In this document: piece after piece, positions 8,664-18,216 of the stretch
How positions within the stretch are numbered: position 1 is the stretch's first letter
Layout: every line of letters begins with the position of its first letter
NCBI GenBank assembly: GCA_045106815.1
Contig: JBGCFG010000049.1
Coordinates: forward strand, 9,617-73,616
Length of the DNA: 64,000 bases
Direction: 5' to 3'
Source of the DNA: JAUIAI01 sp045106815
GTDB lineage: Bacteria; Pseudomonadota; Gammaproteobacteria; Burkholderiales; Burkholderiaceae_E
Program-made: the position numbers and the translations under genes
Notes under the pieces: model-generated
What the model was told of the DNA's origin: nothing
Seen by the model: the letters and a program-made list of their open reading frames with translations, nothing else
Database searches by the model: none

Positions 8664-9497
8664 ATGGCGGCCCTGCAGAACTCCATTTCATTCGAGGCGC
8701 GTGAAGTTCGGATACAAGTCGAGGAGCCACCGGTAAGCAGACCGGTCGATGGCGAAACGCTCCTACTCATCCCCGGTCTGGGCGGCACCATGGCTTTTTG
8801 GCAGGCATGCTGGCCTAAGCTGGCCCAACGACATCGCTTGATTTCGTTTGACCATCCCGGTATGGGCGCCAGCGCTGATCCTCGCGAAACCCCTAATGTC
8901 GATCGGCTCGCGCAGCTGGCGATAGCCATACTAGACAAATTCGATACTAAGCACGCCGTGTTCGTGGGGCACTCGATGGGCGGAGCGATTGCTCAAACTG
9001 CCGCGCTCGATCACCCTAGTCGCGTCCGTGCTGCTGTCCTGAGTTCCACATGGGCCCGCCCCGACCACTACTTTCAAAAGGCGTTCGCTCAAAGAAAAAC
9101 CTTACTTCAACACTGTGGCCGCGACGCTTATGCCCGCGCACAAGTACTGAGCGTGTATCCACCCGAGTGGATTGCCGCCAATCCAAAAGCCGCCGATGAC
9201 CAAGAACAACGTGCGGCGGCGAGCTTTCGAGACCCAGACGTACTGGCGCAGCGCATCGACGCCGTGCTTGCATTTGACCGCAGTGCTGATCTAGGCCGCC
9301 TTTCGTGCCCTGCTCTGGTGGTCCACTGCGCGAATGACCTCGTCGTACCGCCTCATATGTCGACGTTCCTCGCGCAGCAAATCGACAAGGCAGACACGCT
9401 GGCATTGAGTGGCGGCGGCCATTTCGCACCGGTGATTCGAACCGAGCCATTTACAGAAGGCGTTCTAGCATTCATCGAACAACTCGATCAACCCTAA
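8664..9497 (+). CDS. Alpha/beta-fold hydrolase
   Basis: A 277-residue cytoplasmic hydrolase. Oxyanion region: LLIPGLGGTMAFW; nucleophile elbow GHSMGG with Ser at about residue 102; acid in CANDLVVPP; catalytic His in GGGHFAP near residue 253. This is the fold of esterases, lactonases and RutD-like aminoacrylate hydrolases; substrate cannot be decided. It is followed after 18 bases by an SDR dehydrogenase on the same strand, so the two probably act on the same small-molecule pathway. It diverges from nqrA. Confidence 0.85.
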   Translation: MAALQNSISFEAREVRIQVEEPPVSRPVDGETLLLIPGLGGTMAFWQACWPKLAQRHRLISFDHPGMGASADPRETPNVDRLAQLAIAILDKFDTKHAVFVGHSMGGAIAQTAALDHPSRVRAAVLSSTWARPDHYFQKAFAQRKTLLQHCGRDAYARAQVLSVYPPEWIAANPKAADDQEQRAAASFRDPDVLAQRIDAVLAFDRSADLGRLSCPALVVHCANDLVVPPHMSTFLAQQIDKADTLALSGGGHFAPVIRTEPFTEGVLAFIEQLDQP

Positions 9498-9515
9498 CCC
9501 ACCCTTGGAAATTGA

Positions 9516-10358
9516 ATGAATGACCCAACAGATTGCCCGGACCTAAGCCGCCTCGATGACCGAGTGGCCATCGTGACTGGCGCAGGCTCGCGCAGCGAAG
9601 GGATAGGTAACGGTAAGGCGGCTGCTGTGTTGCTAGCCCGGCGCGGCGCTCGTGTCATGCTGCTTGATGCCGACGAGACCGCGGCAAATGAAACCCTCCA
9701 ACTGATCAAAAACTCAGGCGGTCAAGCCCTGGTACACCAGACAGACGTTTCGAATAGCGACGCCTGTATGAAAGCTGTGAGCGCTGCCGTCAACGCTTGG
9801 GGCCAAGTTGACATCCTGATTAACAATGTTGGCATCACCGGCCCTGCCGGTGATGCAGTTGACCTCGATCTGGACGAGTGGGATAAGGCGATGCGGGTAA
9901 ACGTCACGTCAATGATGCTCATGGCGCGCTTTGCGATTCCGCACATGCGTCAACTGGGACGCGGCGCCATCGTCAACATTTCTTCTGTAGCTGGCCTGCA
10001 AGGCGGCACGCCAAGCCTGCTATACCCCACTTCTAAGGGTGCGGTTGTCAATATGACGCGGGCCATGGCTTCGCAACATGGTAGCGAAGGGATTCGGGTC
10101 AATTGTGTCGCGCCGGGTATGGTTCACACGCCTATGGTAGCCGAGCGCATGACACCTGAAATGCGTGAAGTTCGACGCAAACGCTCTCTGTTGCAAACTG
10201 AAGGCTCAGCATGGGATGTCGGACATGCGGTGACCTATCTTGCCAGCGACGAAGCCCGCTGGGTCACGGGTGTCATTCTCCCGGTAGATGCAGGCACAAC
10301 TGCGGGCCGGATGCCACTGCATTCTTTGACGCCTGACCCTAAACCAGCTGGCGGATAA
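9516..10358 (+). CDS. SDR-family NAD(P)-dependent oxidoreductase
   Basis: A 280-residue classical short-chain dehydrogenase. The cofactor loop VTGAGSRSEGIGNGKA is longer than the usual TGxxxGIG. Asp in LLDADE suggests NAD preference. NNVGITG follows, then catalytic Ser in NISSVAG and the Tyr/Lys pair in YPTSK. The C-terminal VNCVAPGMVHTPM stretch is typical. It probably oxidises an alcohol produced or used with the hydrolase 18 bases upstream. It abuts, tail to tail, a dioxygenase gene on the other strand with no gap. Confidence 0.88.
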   Translation: MNDPTDCPDLSRLDDRVAIVTGAGSRSEGIGNGKAAAVLLARRGARVMLLDADETAANETLQLIKNSGGQALVHQTDVSNSDACMKAVSAAVNAWGQVDILINNVGITGPAGDAVDLDLDEWDKAMRVNVTSMMLMARFAIPHMRQLGRGAIVNISSVAGLQGGTPSLLYPTSKGAVVNMTRAMASQHGSEGIRVNCVAPGMVHTPMVAERMTPEMREVRRKRSLLQTEGSAWDVGHAVTYLASDEARWVTGVILPVDAGTTAGRMPLHSLTPDPKPAGG

Positions 10359-11240
10359 TTACGCGCTTGTCCTAACCGGTGATGGGATATCCAAGGTCGT
10401 GATCCGTCTGAGTTCGCGTCGGTGCTTTTGGTCGTCGAATGCTTTGCCGCGATGCATAGTGGCGCGATTGTCCCAGATGACCAGATCGCGCTCTTGCCAT
10501 TCATGGGTATAAACAAACTGAGCTTGAGTCGCATGCTCCATGAGATCTTTGAGCAACAGGCGCGCCTCGGGAACGGGTAAGCCATCAATTTTGGACGCGT
10601 GCGAAGCCAGATAAAGAGATCGACGGTTCTGATCAGGAAACTCTCGCACCAGCGGCTGCCACACACCTTTCAAAACGTTTGCTTCTTCGGCACTGAACTC
10701 AAACCCGAGCGTTTGCCGCGAATATGCAATCGAATGATGAGCGCGCAACCCCTCTAGGCGCGCTTTCATAGAATCGTCCAGCGCGTCGTAGGCGCTGCGC
10801 ATATCAGCAAATTGCGTATCGGCCCGCACTGGCGGAACCACATACGCATACAACATCGAGTAGCGACCTGGCGGGTTTTCGAAGGAGGCATCGGTGTGCC
10901 ATAGGCGATTGGCGAGGCCGTAAAGACGGCGGCGATCGGATGTCTCCAGGATTTCGCCTTCAGCGCCAAGATTGGAAATATCGGTTAGGGCTTCATTGCC
11001 AAAGCGGTTCTTGGCGACCACACGAGCGCCAGGTTTGGCATGTATGACGCCATCCAAGCGCTTGGCAAATGCCAGGTGACTATCGTCGTCGAGGTCTTGA
11101 TCGGGGAACACGAGAACGGCATATTGATCCACCGCCTGGCGGATTTGCGCCAGCGTTTGCTCATCTTGTAGATCGCGTAGCCGCACACCGGTGGCTTCGC
11201 CCGCGAAGGATGGGTGCAATTTACGAATGGTGAGTGTCAT
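10359..11240 (-). CDS. TauD/TfdA-family Fe(II)/2-oxoglutarate dioxygenase
   Basis: A 293-residue oxygenase. Iron ligands are visible as the HTD pair in RLWHTDASF and the distal His in NRATMHRG; the Arg that binds 2-oxoglutarate lies in RRELRRITTLD. The fold and spacing are those of TfdA (2,4-D dioxygenase) more than of taurine dioxygenase. An earlier TTG at 11255 is possible; ATG at 11240 is preferred. No ribosome site separates the two. Likely role: hydroxylation, and through it cleavage, of an ether- or sulfonate-like carbon source; substrate unknown. It is the first of two such enzymes in the window (see 51733-52656). Confidence 0.85.
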   Translation of the reverse strand: MTLTIRKLHPSFAGEATGVRLRDLQDEQTLAQIRQAVDQYAVLVFPDQDLDDDSHLAFAKRLDGVIHAKPGARVVAKNRFGNEALTDISNLGAEGEILETSDRRRLYGLANRLWHTDASFENPPGRYSMLYAYVVPPVRADTQFADMRSAYDALDDSMKARLEGLRAHHSIAYSRQTLGFEFSAEEANVLKGVWQPLVREFPDQNRRSLYLASHASKIDGLPVPEARLLLKDLMEHATQAQFVYTHEWQERDLVIWDNRATMHRGKAFDDQKHRRELRRITTLDIPSPVRTSA

Positions 11241-11277
11241 GCTGTTCGAATCCAAAAAGGGACATGCAATCTATAAC

Positions 11278-11499
11278 TCATGAAGCTTGTCCGTTCTTTT
11301 CATTGCTCGTGGCCCCATTCGCAGCAGGTTTGCCGCCGCCAGCCTCCGGGAAGACCCAAAGGCCCAACAACATGACGGCCATAATGGCCGCCACAACCCA
11401 ACCCAGATAGGCCTGACTGCCGAAGAACTCCCACGCTGCGACGGCGCCACCTAACACCAGCACGATAAGGGACAGGGCAATCTTGTATGGCATTGGCAT
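11278..11499 (-). CDS. Small two-helix membrane protein
   Basis: A 73-residue protein with two membrane segments (about 6-25 and 31-50) and a polar Gly/Asn-rich tail. GAGGG lies just upstream of the ATG. It follows the fatty-acid hydroxylase gene by 14 bases on the same strand and is probably co-transcribed. No family recognised. Confidence 0.55.
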   Translation of the reverse strand: MPMPYKIALSLIVLVLGGAVAAWEFFGSQAYLGWVVAAIMAVMLLGLWVFPEAGGGKPAANGATSNEKNGQAS

Positions 11500-11513
11500 A
11501 GCTCAGCCCTCTC

Positions 11514-12311
11514 TCAAACCGCTTGTGGCTTGCCAGCGCTGTCACGCGTGCGAACCGAAGGCGTGCGGGAAACCTCTCGCATGTCTGTCTTGACATACTG
11601 CGTGTTGTAGCCATTGAACAAATGGCCAAACAGCCCGCGATTCAGGTCTGAAGTACCAAACAGCCAGTCGGCAATCGGAAACGTCAGGTTCATGTTGCGC
11701 TCCATCATGATCGATTGATTGTGGTGAGCAAAGTGATGGCGGCGCAATGTATTGACGAAAGGCATATGGCGGACAAACGCATTCTCTTCTACGTGGCAGC
11801 AAAAATGCATGAACTCGTAAATAAGGTACATCGACGTGGTGGTGCAAATAAACAGCCAGCCGACATTGGCGCTAACCAGCCAGCTCAAGACGGCCACGCC
11901 GGGAATAGACATCAAAATGAACACAATCAGCGCATAAGGAGGGAAAAAGGTAACGCGCCAATCGTGTTCACCTGCAAATCGCATCTCAGTTTCGGTAAAG
12001 AACTGATGGTGCTGCAAAGTGTGGCGCTGGTAGATTGCCCGAGCACCGGGAAAATTCTGCGGCCGATGCATGACATGTGTGTGGAGTGCCCACTCAAATA
12101 TATTGCTCGCAATGAACACGAGCGGCACAATCAGCCATTCCCACCAAAGGACGTTGTCAAGGTGGGCAGTGTAGTACCAAAGACTCAGCGCGCCGATGCT
12201 ATAGATCATCGCCACATGCAGGTACCCGTTGTACCAGCCATTGATTCGCTGGCGGTAGATTTCCCGATAGGTTCGCTGACGCGGCTGCATGGGGGTTGAA
12301 GTCAATTCCAT
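11514..12311 (-). CDS. Fatty-acid hydroxylase / sterol desaturase family protein
   Basis: A 265-residue integral membrane di-iron enzyme. The histidine boxes are HTHVMH, HTLQHH, HFCCH and HHFAHH, set between four or more hydrophobic segments (about residues 38-60, 66-85, 130-150, 152-175). Family members hydroxylate lipids, carotenoids or sterols with O2. Substrate cannot be told; bacterial relatives often modify membrane lipids. A small membrane protein follows directly. Confidence 0.88.
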   Translation of the reverse strand: MELTSTPMQPRQRTYREIYRQRINGWYNGYLHVAMIYSIGALSLWYYTAHLDNVLWWEWLIVPLVFIASNIFEWALHTHVMHRPQNFPGARAIYQRHTLQHHQFFTETEMRFAGEHDWRVTFFPPYALIVFILMSIPGVAVLSWLVSANVGWLFICTTTSMYLIYEFMHFCCHVEENAFVRHMPFVNTLRRHHFAHHNQSIMMERNMNLTFPIADWLFGTSDLNRGLFGHLFNGYNTQYVKTDMREVSRTPSVRTRDSAGKPQAV

Positions 12312-12405
12312 TGGGAGTCTCCAGTGAAAGAGTCGTTATAGATCAATTGTCGAACTAGCCAACTAACCAACTAGCCATAGTCTGATGCAACGCCAGTCGT
12401 GTTCT

Positions 12406-12708
12406 TCACGATTCGAGGGTACGGAGTGCCTGAAGGGCATCGACCACTTGCTCCTCGGTGATCTCCCATTCGTTGTCAAAATTGGCCACGATCTCCGTCA
12501 TAAAAGCAGGCGCAAAAGCGAGTGCCGCTTCATCACCTGCTGCGTCAGCCAGAATGGCGAGTGCCAACTGAGAAGGATCCAACCCCTCATAGCCCCATTC
12601 GTAGCCTTTCAGCGAATAGGTCCTTAAGTCACCGCGCGGTGCTAATGGCAAGCCATCAACGAGAACGACAACACCATCAAAAGTGCGAGCACCGGTATAG
12701 GTCTTCAT
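12406..12708 (-). CDS. DUF6166-family protein
   Basis: A 100-residue soluble protein with the pattern of DUF6166: YTGARTFDG, VDGLPLAPRGDLR, GYEWGYEG, then LALAILADAAGD. Family function is not known. It stands alone between the hydroxylase (94 bases downstream) and a 325-base gap upstream. Confidence 0.7.
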   Translation of the reverse strand: MKTYTGARTFDGVVVLVDGLPLAPRGDLRTYSLKGYEWGYEGLDPSQLALAILADAAGDEAALAFAPAFMTEIVANFDNEWEITEEQVVDALQALRTLES

Positions 12709-13033
12709 GATTCAGACTTGATCAGCATGCTTCATCTACCTCTTGTCTCTATTCGTGCCACCGTCGCCACGCTCTGCAGCTACGCGTGCCTTTAGCTTTA
12801 TGGCCGTTAATATACTAGCCCAAGCGATGCCATAAACACACAGGCAGTGTCATCCTGAGCATTGATGCTAGCCAGGGACTGCTCGGCCCTTGATCGCAGG
12901 AATCGTTGTCATATCGGCTAATTGCAGCAAAAACCTGGTTACTTAGGGTTAGTGACTATTGGGTATCGCGCACAAGCAGTCGCGTCTCTAGTCTTGTTCG
13001 CTCCTTCTTCATATGATGCCGGGAGCACAAACA
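12709..13033. other. Intergenic region, nothing specific recognised
   Basis: This stretch separates two divergent genes and must hold their promoters. I see no RNA gene, repeat or strong palindrome. GGGAG just before 13034 serves as the ribosome site of the next gene. Confidence 0.4.
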
Positions 13034-14026
13034 ATGACAATCATCAGCAACTTTGAGCTATTGCTTAAGCCTATTGCACCTCCGGGAGGCCCGGCTGCCG
13101 AAGTGGCACGGGTAGCAGTACAAGGCTACTTCATTCAGATTTCCAACCTGGAAACACGCGACATTACGTTCGTGCTGAGAACGCGAACTTCAGTCGCAGC
13201 CGCGGCTGACGGTGTGAACACAGAATTCACGCCAACCAATCATGCGGTCGTTTACGACATTACGCAGGACAATGATTTTCAAACAACGCTTGTCGATGCA
13301 GGCGCGCTGATCCCCAACAAACAGAACGGCCACTTTGTCAGCTGTATCAGGCTGCCTGCCGGCAAGTCGGCATCGCTGGCGATTTTGCCCAATGTGGCTG
13401 GACTGCACTCGGCCAACACCACAGACCTGGCGATCCGCGGGTATTCAGAGATCGCGTTGAGCGGCGAACTCGACTCGCTCTCTCCGCTTACTTTCTCTGC
13501 GCCTGAAGTGTCGAGAATTCTCGTGTCATGTGATCATCGTACGACGTATCTAGACCCTGAATTTGACCCCGCAGACTTCGGTACACAAACCGGCCTGGAC
13601 TTTGACCAGACCGTGTACGGTCTGCCAACAGCGAATGGTCAAGCACTGCAGATTCTGGACACTTACGCCAACTTTAATGCGCCGTTTCATGATCTTATTG
13701 CGAGCAACTCTCTGTCGCCTCGCATAACAACTCAAGTCAGCCTGGTTGAACTGGGGGCAGCGCTTACCAAGCGGTCAGTGGCTACCGAAAGAACGACTAC
13801 GATCAAGGTCGGTCGCACACCGCTGACCCTGAAGTATGCGATTAACAAAGGCAAAGTCATGGTCAACGAGGACAGTCTTGCCAGTGCAGTCAAGCGACTC
13901 AAACGACGCAAAAAGCTACCCGCCTCAACGAGTGCCAAAACAGTGAAGTCCAAGCTTGAGTCAGCCCTGGGGGGGAGCAAAAAGGCAGCAGCCGATCTTG
14001 AGAAACTACTGTCGAAGATGGACTGA
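13034..14026 (+). CDS. Unrecognised protein with basic C-terminal tail
   Basis: 330 residues, no signal peptide and no membrane segment. The first 230 residues look like a beta-rich fold (AVQGYFIQISNLETRDITF, FVSCIRLPAGKSASLAIL), reminiscent of immunoglobulin-like or viral-type structural domains, but no family is recognised. The last 70 residues are Lys/Arg-rich and probably helical (SAVKRLKRRKKLP, KSKLESALGGSKKAA). The start at 13034 is chosen for GGGAG 8 bases upstream rather than ATG 13013. It stands alone and converges on an amidohydrolase. Confidence 0.65.
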   Translation: MTIISNFELLLKPIAPPGGPAAEVARVAVQGYFIQISNLETRDITFVLRTRTSVAAAADGVNTEFTPTNHAVVYDITQDNDFQTTLVDAGALIPNKQNGHFVSCIRLPAGKSASLAILPNVAGLHSANTTDLAIRGYSEIALSGELDSLSPLTFSAPEVSRILVSCDHRTTYLDPEFDPADFGTQTGLDFDQTVYGLPTANGQALQILDTYANFNAPFHDLIASNSLSPRITTQVSLVELGAALTKRSVATERTTTIKVGRTPLTLKYAINKGKVMVNEDSLASAVKRLKRRKKLPASTSAKTVKSKLESALGGSKKAAADLEKLLSKMD

Positions 14027-14075
14027 TCTGATTGGCGCGCATAAAGCCGCAGCGAGAGGCTTTGTGCGCACTTTG

Positions 14076-15218
14076 TCAGTTTGCTTTGCCCGGCCATACC
14101 TGCCCGTCAATGACCATACCAGAGACGTCGAGCCGCTGGTTAGCCTCGCGGGTTTTACCTGCGGAATCCGCAAACACAACCGGCCCTTCACGCATCTCCA
14201 GGATGCTCACGTCCCCAGGCGTTCCGATTGCCAGCGATCCAAGTTCTGGCTTACCAATGGCCTTAGCCGGCCCAACCGTCGCCGCTGCGATGACTTCGGG
14301 GAGTGTCATACCCATATCCATCAACTTCGATAGCGTGACCAGCAAGTCATACGCGGGCCCCTTGGCACTCATCGCATGCACATCGCTCGAGATGCAATCT
14401 GGAAGAAAGCCAGCATTCAACATGCTTTCCGCTGTCACGAAGCCGAATGAGCCCATCCCATGCCCTATGTCGAACATCACCCCTCGTTCACGCGCAGCAA
14501 CGATTTCCTCATAGACATGGCCATCACGGCGCGCCGGTGCCCCGGGAAACGGTCGAAAGCAGTGCGTGAGCACATCACCCGGCCGAAGCCGACTCACCAC
14601 GTCCATTCGACTGGGGGGCGGATTGTCGAGATGACACATCACCGGCAGGCCAGTTTCTTCTGCAACCTCTAACGCGACATCAAGCGGTGAGATGCCCGAT
14701 GCCCCCCCGGCCACCATGCCTACGCGAACCTTGATCCCGACGATTAGATCCCGGTTAGCGTCAACAACGTCCACGCAATCCAGTGCGCTTAACAAGCGGA
14801 TGTCTGCACACTCGCCAACCATCACCCGATCGCTGAACGCATAGATACCGGCAAAGGAAATGTTGAGGTAGGCATAGATTTTGGGATCGGCAGGCTTGAT
14901 GATGTGCTCTCGGAATCCGGCAAAGTTGCCCGGTCCGGCACTGCCTGCGTCGATAAGCGTAGTCGTACCTGACTGTTTGGCGTACTTAGTCGGATCAACG
15001 CCAAGTGATGTCCCGCCCCAATAGATGTGGGTGTGCAAATCAATGAGTCCTGGCGTGACGATTTGATGCGCAACATCAAGACTTGCCGCGGACAACTTTG
15101 GGTCAATGTCTGGCTGTACCGCCGCAATCCGGCCGGCTTTAAACGCGACGTCGCAATTAGTATCTAGACCAGCCGCCGGATCGATAACGCGGCCGCCCTT
15201 GAGTACGAGGTCATACAA
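14076..15218 (-). CDS. Amidohydrolase/deacetylase-family metallohydrolase (EF_0837 type)
   Basis: A 380-residue TIM-barrel amidohydrolase. Metal ligands are the HTH pair in GLIDLHTHIYWGG, a carboxylated Lys probably in VGIKVRVG, later His in VMCHLDN and LTHCFRPF, and Asp in SSDVHAMS. The pattern matches the EF_0837/AHA_3915 group (COG3964), often mis-named dihydroorotase; members act on N-acyl or imide compounds. It is the last gene downstream of the peptide ABC transporter on the same strand (57-base gap), which suggests a substrate brought in by that transporter. Confidence 0.82.
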   Translation of the reverse strand: MYDLVLKGGRVIDPAAGLDTNCDVAFKAGRIAAVQPDIDPKLSAASLDVAHQIVTPGLIDLHTHIYWGGTSLGVDPTKYAKQSGTTTLIDAGSAGPGNFAGFREHIIKPADPKIYAYLNISFAGIYAFSDRVMVGECADIRLLSALDCVDVVDANRDLIVGIKVRVGMVAGGASGISPLDVALEVAEETGLPVMCHLDNPPPSRMDVVSRLRPGDVLTHCFRPFPGAPARRDGHVYEEIVAARERGVMFDIGHGMGSFGFVTAESMLNAGFLPDCISSDVHAMSAKGPAYDLLVTLSKLMDMGMTLPEVIAAATVGPAKAIGKPELGSLAIGTPGDVSILEMREGPVVFADSAGKTREANQRLDVSGMVIDGQVWPGKAN

Positions 15219-15275
15219 TGTGAAGTCTCCCTGTCTTTGTTTTAGGTATCACTGATCGATCGGGCAGACTGCCGC

Positions 15276-16301
15276 CTAACTTCTCAAGTGACACGCCACT
15301 TGATGAGACAACGAGACAGATTTGAGCACTGGCACTTCCTGACTACATCGCGGCTCGGCCACTGGGCAGCGAGTATGAAAGCAACAGCCCGACGGTGGGT
15401 TGATTGGGCTGGGAATATCACCGCTGAGAATGACGCGCTTGTGTTTGTTGTCAGCCGTTGGATCCGGTATGGGCACTGCAGACAGCAGCGCTTCGGTATA
15501 CGGGTGTTGCGGAGAGGTGAACAGACTTTTCTTGTCAGCCAGTTCAACGATATGCCCCAGATACATGACAGCGACCCGGTGGCTAATATGCTCAACAACC
15601 GCGAGATCATGACTGACAAACAAATAGGTCAGGTCAAGCTCTTCTTGCAAACGAATCAGCAAATTCAACACCTGCGCCTGCACCGAGACATCGAGCGCTG
15701 AGACAGGCTCATCAGCAACGATCAAACTCGGGTTCAGTGCAAGCGCGCGGGCCACACCAAGTCGCTGGCGTTGACCGCCAGAGAATTCATGTGGATACCT
15801 CTGGAGTGCGTCTTGCCGCAAACCGACCCGGTCAATCAGCTCACTGGCCCGTTCGTTGCGCTGCGCCTGCGAAATATCCTGGTAGTTCTCAAGTGGTTCC
15901 ATGATCGTTTCGCCGGCAGACAGCTTGGGATTCAACGACGCGTAAGGATCCTGGAACACCATCTGCATCTGTTTGCGCGTATCGCGCAGCGCCTGGCCCG
16001 ACACTGTCGTGATGTCTTGTCCATGGAGTTTTACTTGGCCATCAGTGGCGTCCAACAGTCGCAAGACCACCTTACCCACTGTCGATTTGCCTGAACCGCT
16101 TTCTCCGACCAATCCGAGGGTCTCCCCCTTGTTGATTGTAAAACTCACGTCTTCAACAGCCCTCACCTGCCCGATCGTGCGACCAAGAAAACTACTGGTC
16201 ACAGGAAAATGCTTAACCAGATGATTGACTTCAAGCACCGGCTCTGCGGCTGCAGATTCGCTTGATACGCCTTGCTGAACGGTCGTCTTTTCCACAGTCA
16301 A
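15276..16301 (-). CDS. Peptide ABC transporter ATPase, DppF type
   Basis: A 341-residue ATPase: Walker A GESGSGKST, signature FSGGQRQR, Walker B LIVADEPVSALD, H-loop SHDLAVV, and the C-terminal oligopeptide/dipeptide extension with Cys-rich CCFHTRCPVAEPRCS that in DppF/OppF relatives binds an Fe-S cluster. The TTG start directly follows the DppD-type stop; a GTG two codons later is an alternative. It pairs with the upstream ATPase to power import. Substrate is likely peptides, given the hydrolases around it. Confidence 0.93.
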   Translation of the reverse strand: MTVEKTTVQQGVSSESAAAEPVLEVNHLVKHFPVTSSFLGRTIGQVRAVEDVSFTINKGETLGLVGESGSGKSTVGKVVLRLLDATDGQVKLHGQDITTVSGQALRDTRKQMQMVFQDPYASLNPKLSAGETIMEPLENYQDISQAQRNERASELIDRVGLRQDALQRYPHEFSGGQRQRLGVARALALNPSLIVADEPVSALDVSVQAQVLNLLIRLQEELDLTYLFVSHDLAVVEHISHRVAVMYLGHIVELADKKSLFTSPQHPYTEALLSAVPIPDPTADNKHKRVILSGDIPSPINPPSGCCFHTRCPVAEPRCSQEVPVLKSVSLSHQVACHLRS

Positions 16302-17309
16302 CTAGGCTTCCAAAAGTTCGTCAGAACGCCAGCACGCCGAAAAATGACCCGCGCGCCGCTCGAGAAAGACGGGTTGTTCAGCATGACAGCGTGCCTGAGC
16401 CATATCGCATCTGTCGGCAAACGCGCAGCCGGCAATCGGATCTCGCAAATTCGGCACCACACCGGATATTTCGTGCAACTCTACTTTTTCACCTTCCTGA
16501 GCCAGTTGCTTGTTGACGCTCGGAATGGAGCGCAAGAGTCCGCGGGTATACGGGTGCAGGGGATTCCTGAAAATCTGCGTCACATCTGCCTGCTCGACCT
16601 TACGGCCGGCATACATCACCACAACCCGCTGCGCCGTCTCGGCCACGACCCCAAGGTCATGCGTGATCATGATGATCGCGGTACCCAGACGATCTTTGAG
16701 TTCGAGCATCAGGTTAAGAATCTGCGCCTGAATCGTGACATCAAGCGCGGTAGTAGGCTCATCAGCAATCAGCACCGTCGGATTACACGCCAGGGCCATC
16801 GCGATCATGACGCGCTGGCGCATGCCGCCTGATAACTGGTGCGGGTATTGATCGATCCGACGGTCAGCTTCAGCCATTTGAACCAGGCTAAGCATTTCAA
16901 GCACCCGCTTGCGAGCCTGATCTTTGCTGACACTTTGGTGCAATAGCAAAGCTTCAGCAATCTGATCACCGATTTTCATCACTGGGTTCAGTGAGGTCAT
17001 CGGTTCCTGAAAGATCATCGAGATGTGATTGCCTCTGATTTCACGCATCCGCTCTTCGTTGGCCGCGACCAAATCTTCGCCGAGGAAAAGGACACGACCG
17101 CCTTCGATTTTGGCTGGCGGCTTGGGCAACAAACCCAGAATCGACAAGGCCGTAACACTCTTGCCGCAGCCTGACTCGCCCACAATGCACAGGGTCTCAC
17201 CCTTACGTAGATCAAATGACACCTCATCTACGGCGCGCACTACACCCTCGCGGGTGTAAAACGAAGTCTTCAGACCCTCAACCTGCAATACGATTTCGTC
17301 GTCACTCAC
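16302..17309 (-). CDS. Peptide ABC transporter ATPase, DppD type
   Basis: A 335-residue ATPase with GTG start. Walker A GESGCGKS, signature LSGGMRQR, Walker B VLIADEPTTALD, H-loop THDLGVV, and the C-terminal CAFADRCDMAQARC cluster motif. It lies 24 bases after the permease gene and directly before the second ATPase. Both nucleotide-binding sites look intact. Confidence 0.93.
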   Translation of the reverse strand: MSDDEIVLQVEGLKTSFYTREGVVRAVDEVSFDLRKGETLCIVGESGCGKSVTALSILGLLPKPPAKIEGGRVLFLGEDLVAANEERMREIRGNHISMIFQEPMTSLNPVMKIGDQIAEALLLHQSVSKDQARKRVLEMLSLVQMAEADRRIDQYPHQLSGGMRQRVMIAMALACNPTVLIADEPTTALDVTIQAQILNLMLELKDRLGTAIIMITHDLGVVAETAQRVVVMYAGRKVEQADVTQIFRNPLHPYTRGLLRSIPSVNKQLAQEGEKVELHEISGVVPNLRDPIAGCAFADRCDMAQARCHAEQPVFLERRAGHFSACWRSDELLEA

Positions 17310-17333
17310 TATTAGACCCGCATCTGCATCACG

Positions 17334-18215
17334 TCACATCCGCCTGGCGATTCGAGGGTCTAGCGAGTCCCGCAAACCGTCGCCCAGCATATTGACTGAC
17401 AAAACCGTAATGGCCAGCATCACCCCCGGAAAGAAGATAATCCAGGGCGCCACCTGAAAGTACGAGCGCCCCTCGGCCATAATATTTCCCCAGCTTGGAA
17501 TTTCCGGCGGTGTACCGGCGCCCAGGAACGACAAGATCGCCTCAATCACTACCGCGGACGCGCACACATAAGTCGCCTGAACAATCAAAGGCGCTACCGT
17601 ATTGGGCAGGATGTGTTTGATCAAAATTTTGGATGTTGGCGATCCGACCGATACCGCCGCTTCAACATACGGCAACTCGCGAATCTGTAGCACAACGCTA
17701 CGCACAAGCCGCACGACACGCGGTATTTCTGGAATGCAAATGGCCACAATCACGTTGAATAAACTCGCCCCGGCCAGCGATATCAATGCAATGGCCAGTA
17801 ACACACCCGGAATGGCCATCAAGCCGTCCATGAATCGCATAACAAGCGCATCAATCCAGCGGATGTAGCCGGCTAGCAGTCCGATGATCAAGCCAAAGAT
17901 CGTACTGATAACGGCAACGGCACCGCCAACAGCGAGTGATATCTGCGCGCCGTAGATCGTTCGGGCATAAACATCGCGACCCAGAAAGTCGGTACCAAAC
18001 CAATAGTCGCCATCCATCGGCTTCAGGCGCTTGGCAGGTTTAATCCGCAAAGGATCATCTGCGATAAGGGGCGCGATAATCGCGAGAATGATGATGATGC
18101 CCAGCACGATGCCGCCAATCACAACGGCTGGGTGTCGCCGATAGTACTCAGCGAAGCGCCCAAACAAAGAGCGGCCTGATGGCGGCTTAACAGATTCAGT
18201 GAGTTCGGCCGCCAC
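17334..18215 (-). CDS. Peptide ABC transporter permease, DppC type
   Basis: A 293-residue permease with GTG start, N-terminal OppC-type helix (about residues 32-52) and the BPD_transp_1 core of five helices; the EAA-like loop is EAAVSVGSPTSKILIKHILPN. It begins one base after the DppB-type stop, so the two membrane subunits are translated together and form a heterodimer in the inner membrane. Confidence 0.92.
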   Translation of the reverse strand: MAAELTESVKPPSGRSLFGRFAEYYRRHPAVVIGGIVLGIIIILAIIAPLIADDPLRIKPAKRLKPMDGDYWFGTDFLGRDVYARTIYGAQISLAVGGAVAVISTIFGLIIGLLAGYIRWIDALVMRFMDGLMAIPGVLLAIALISLAGASLFNVIVAICIPEIPRVVRLVRSVVLQIRELPYVEAAVSVGSPTSKILIKHILPNTVAPLIVQATYVCASAVVIEAILSFLGAGTPPEIPSWGNIMAEGRSYFQVAPWIIFFPGVMLAITVLSVNMLGDGLRDSLDPRIARRM

Positions 18216-18216
18216 G

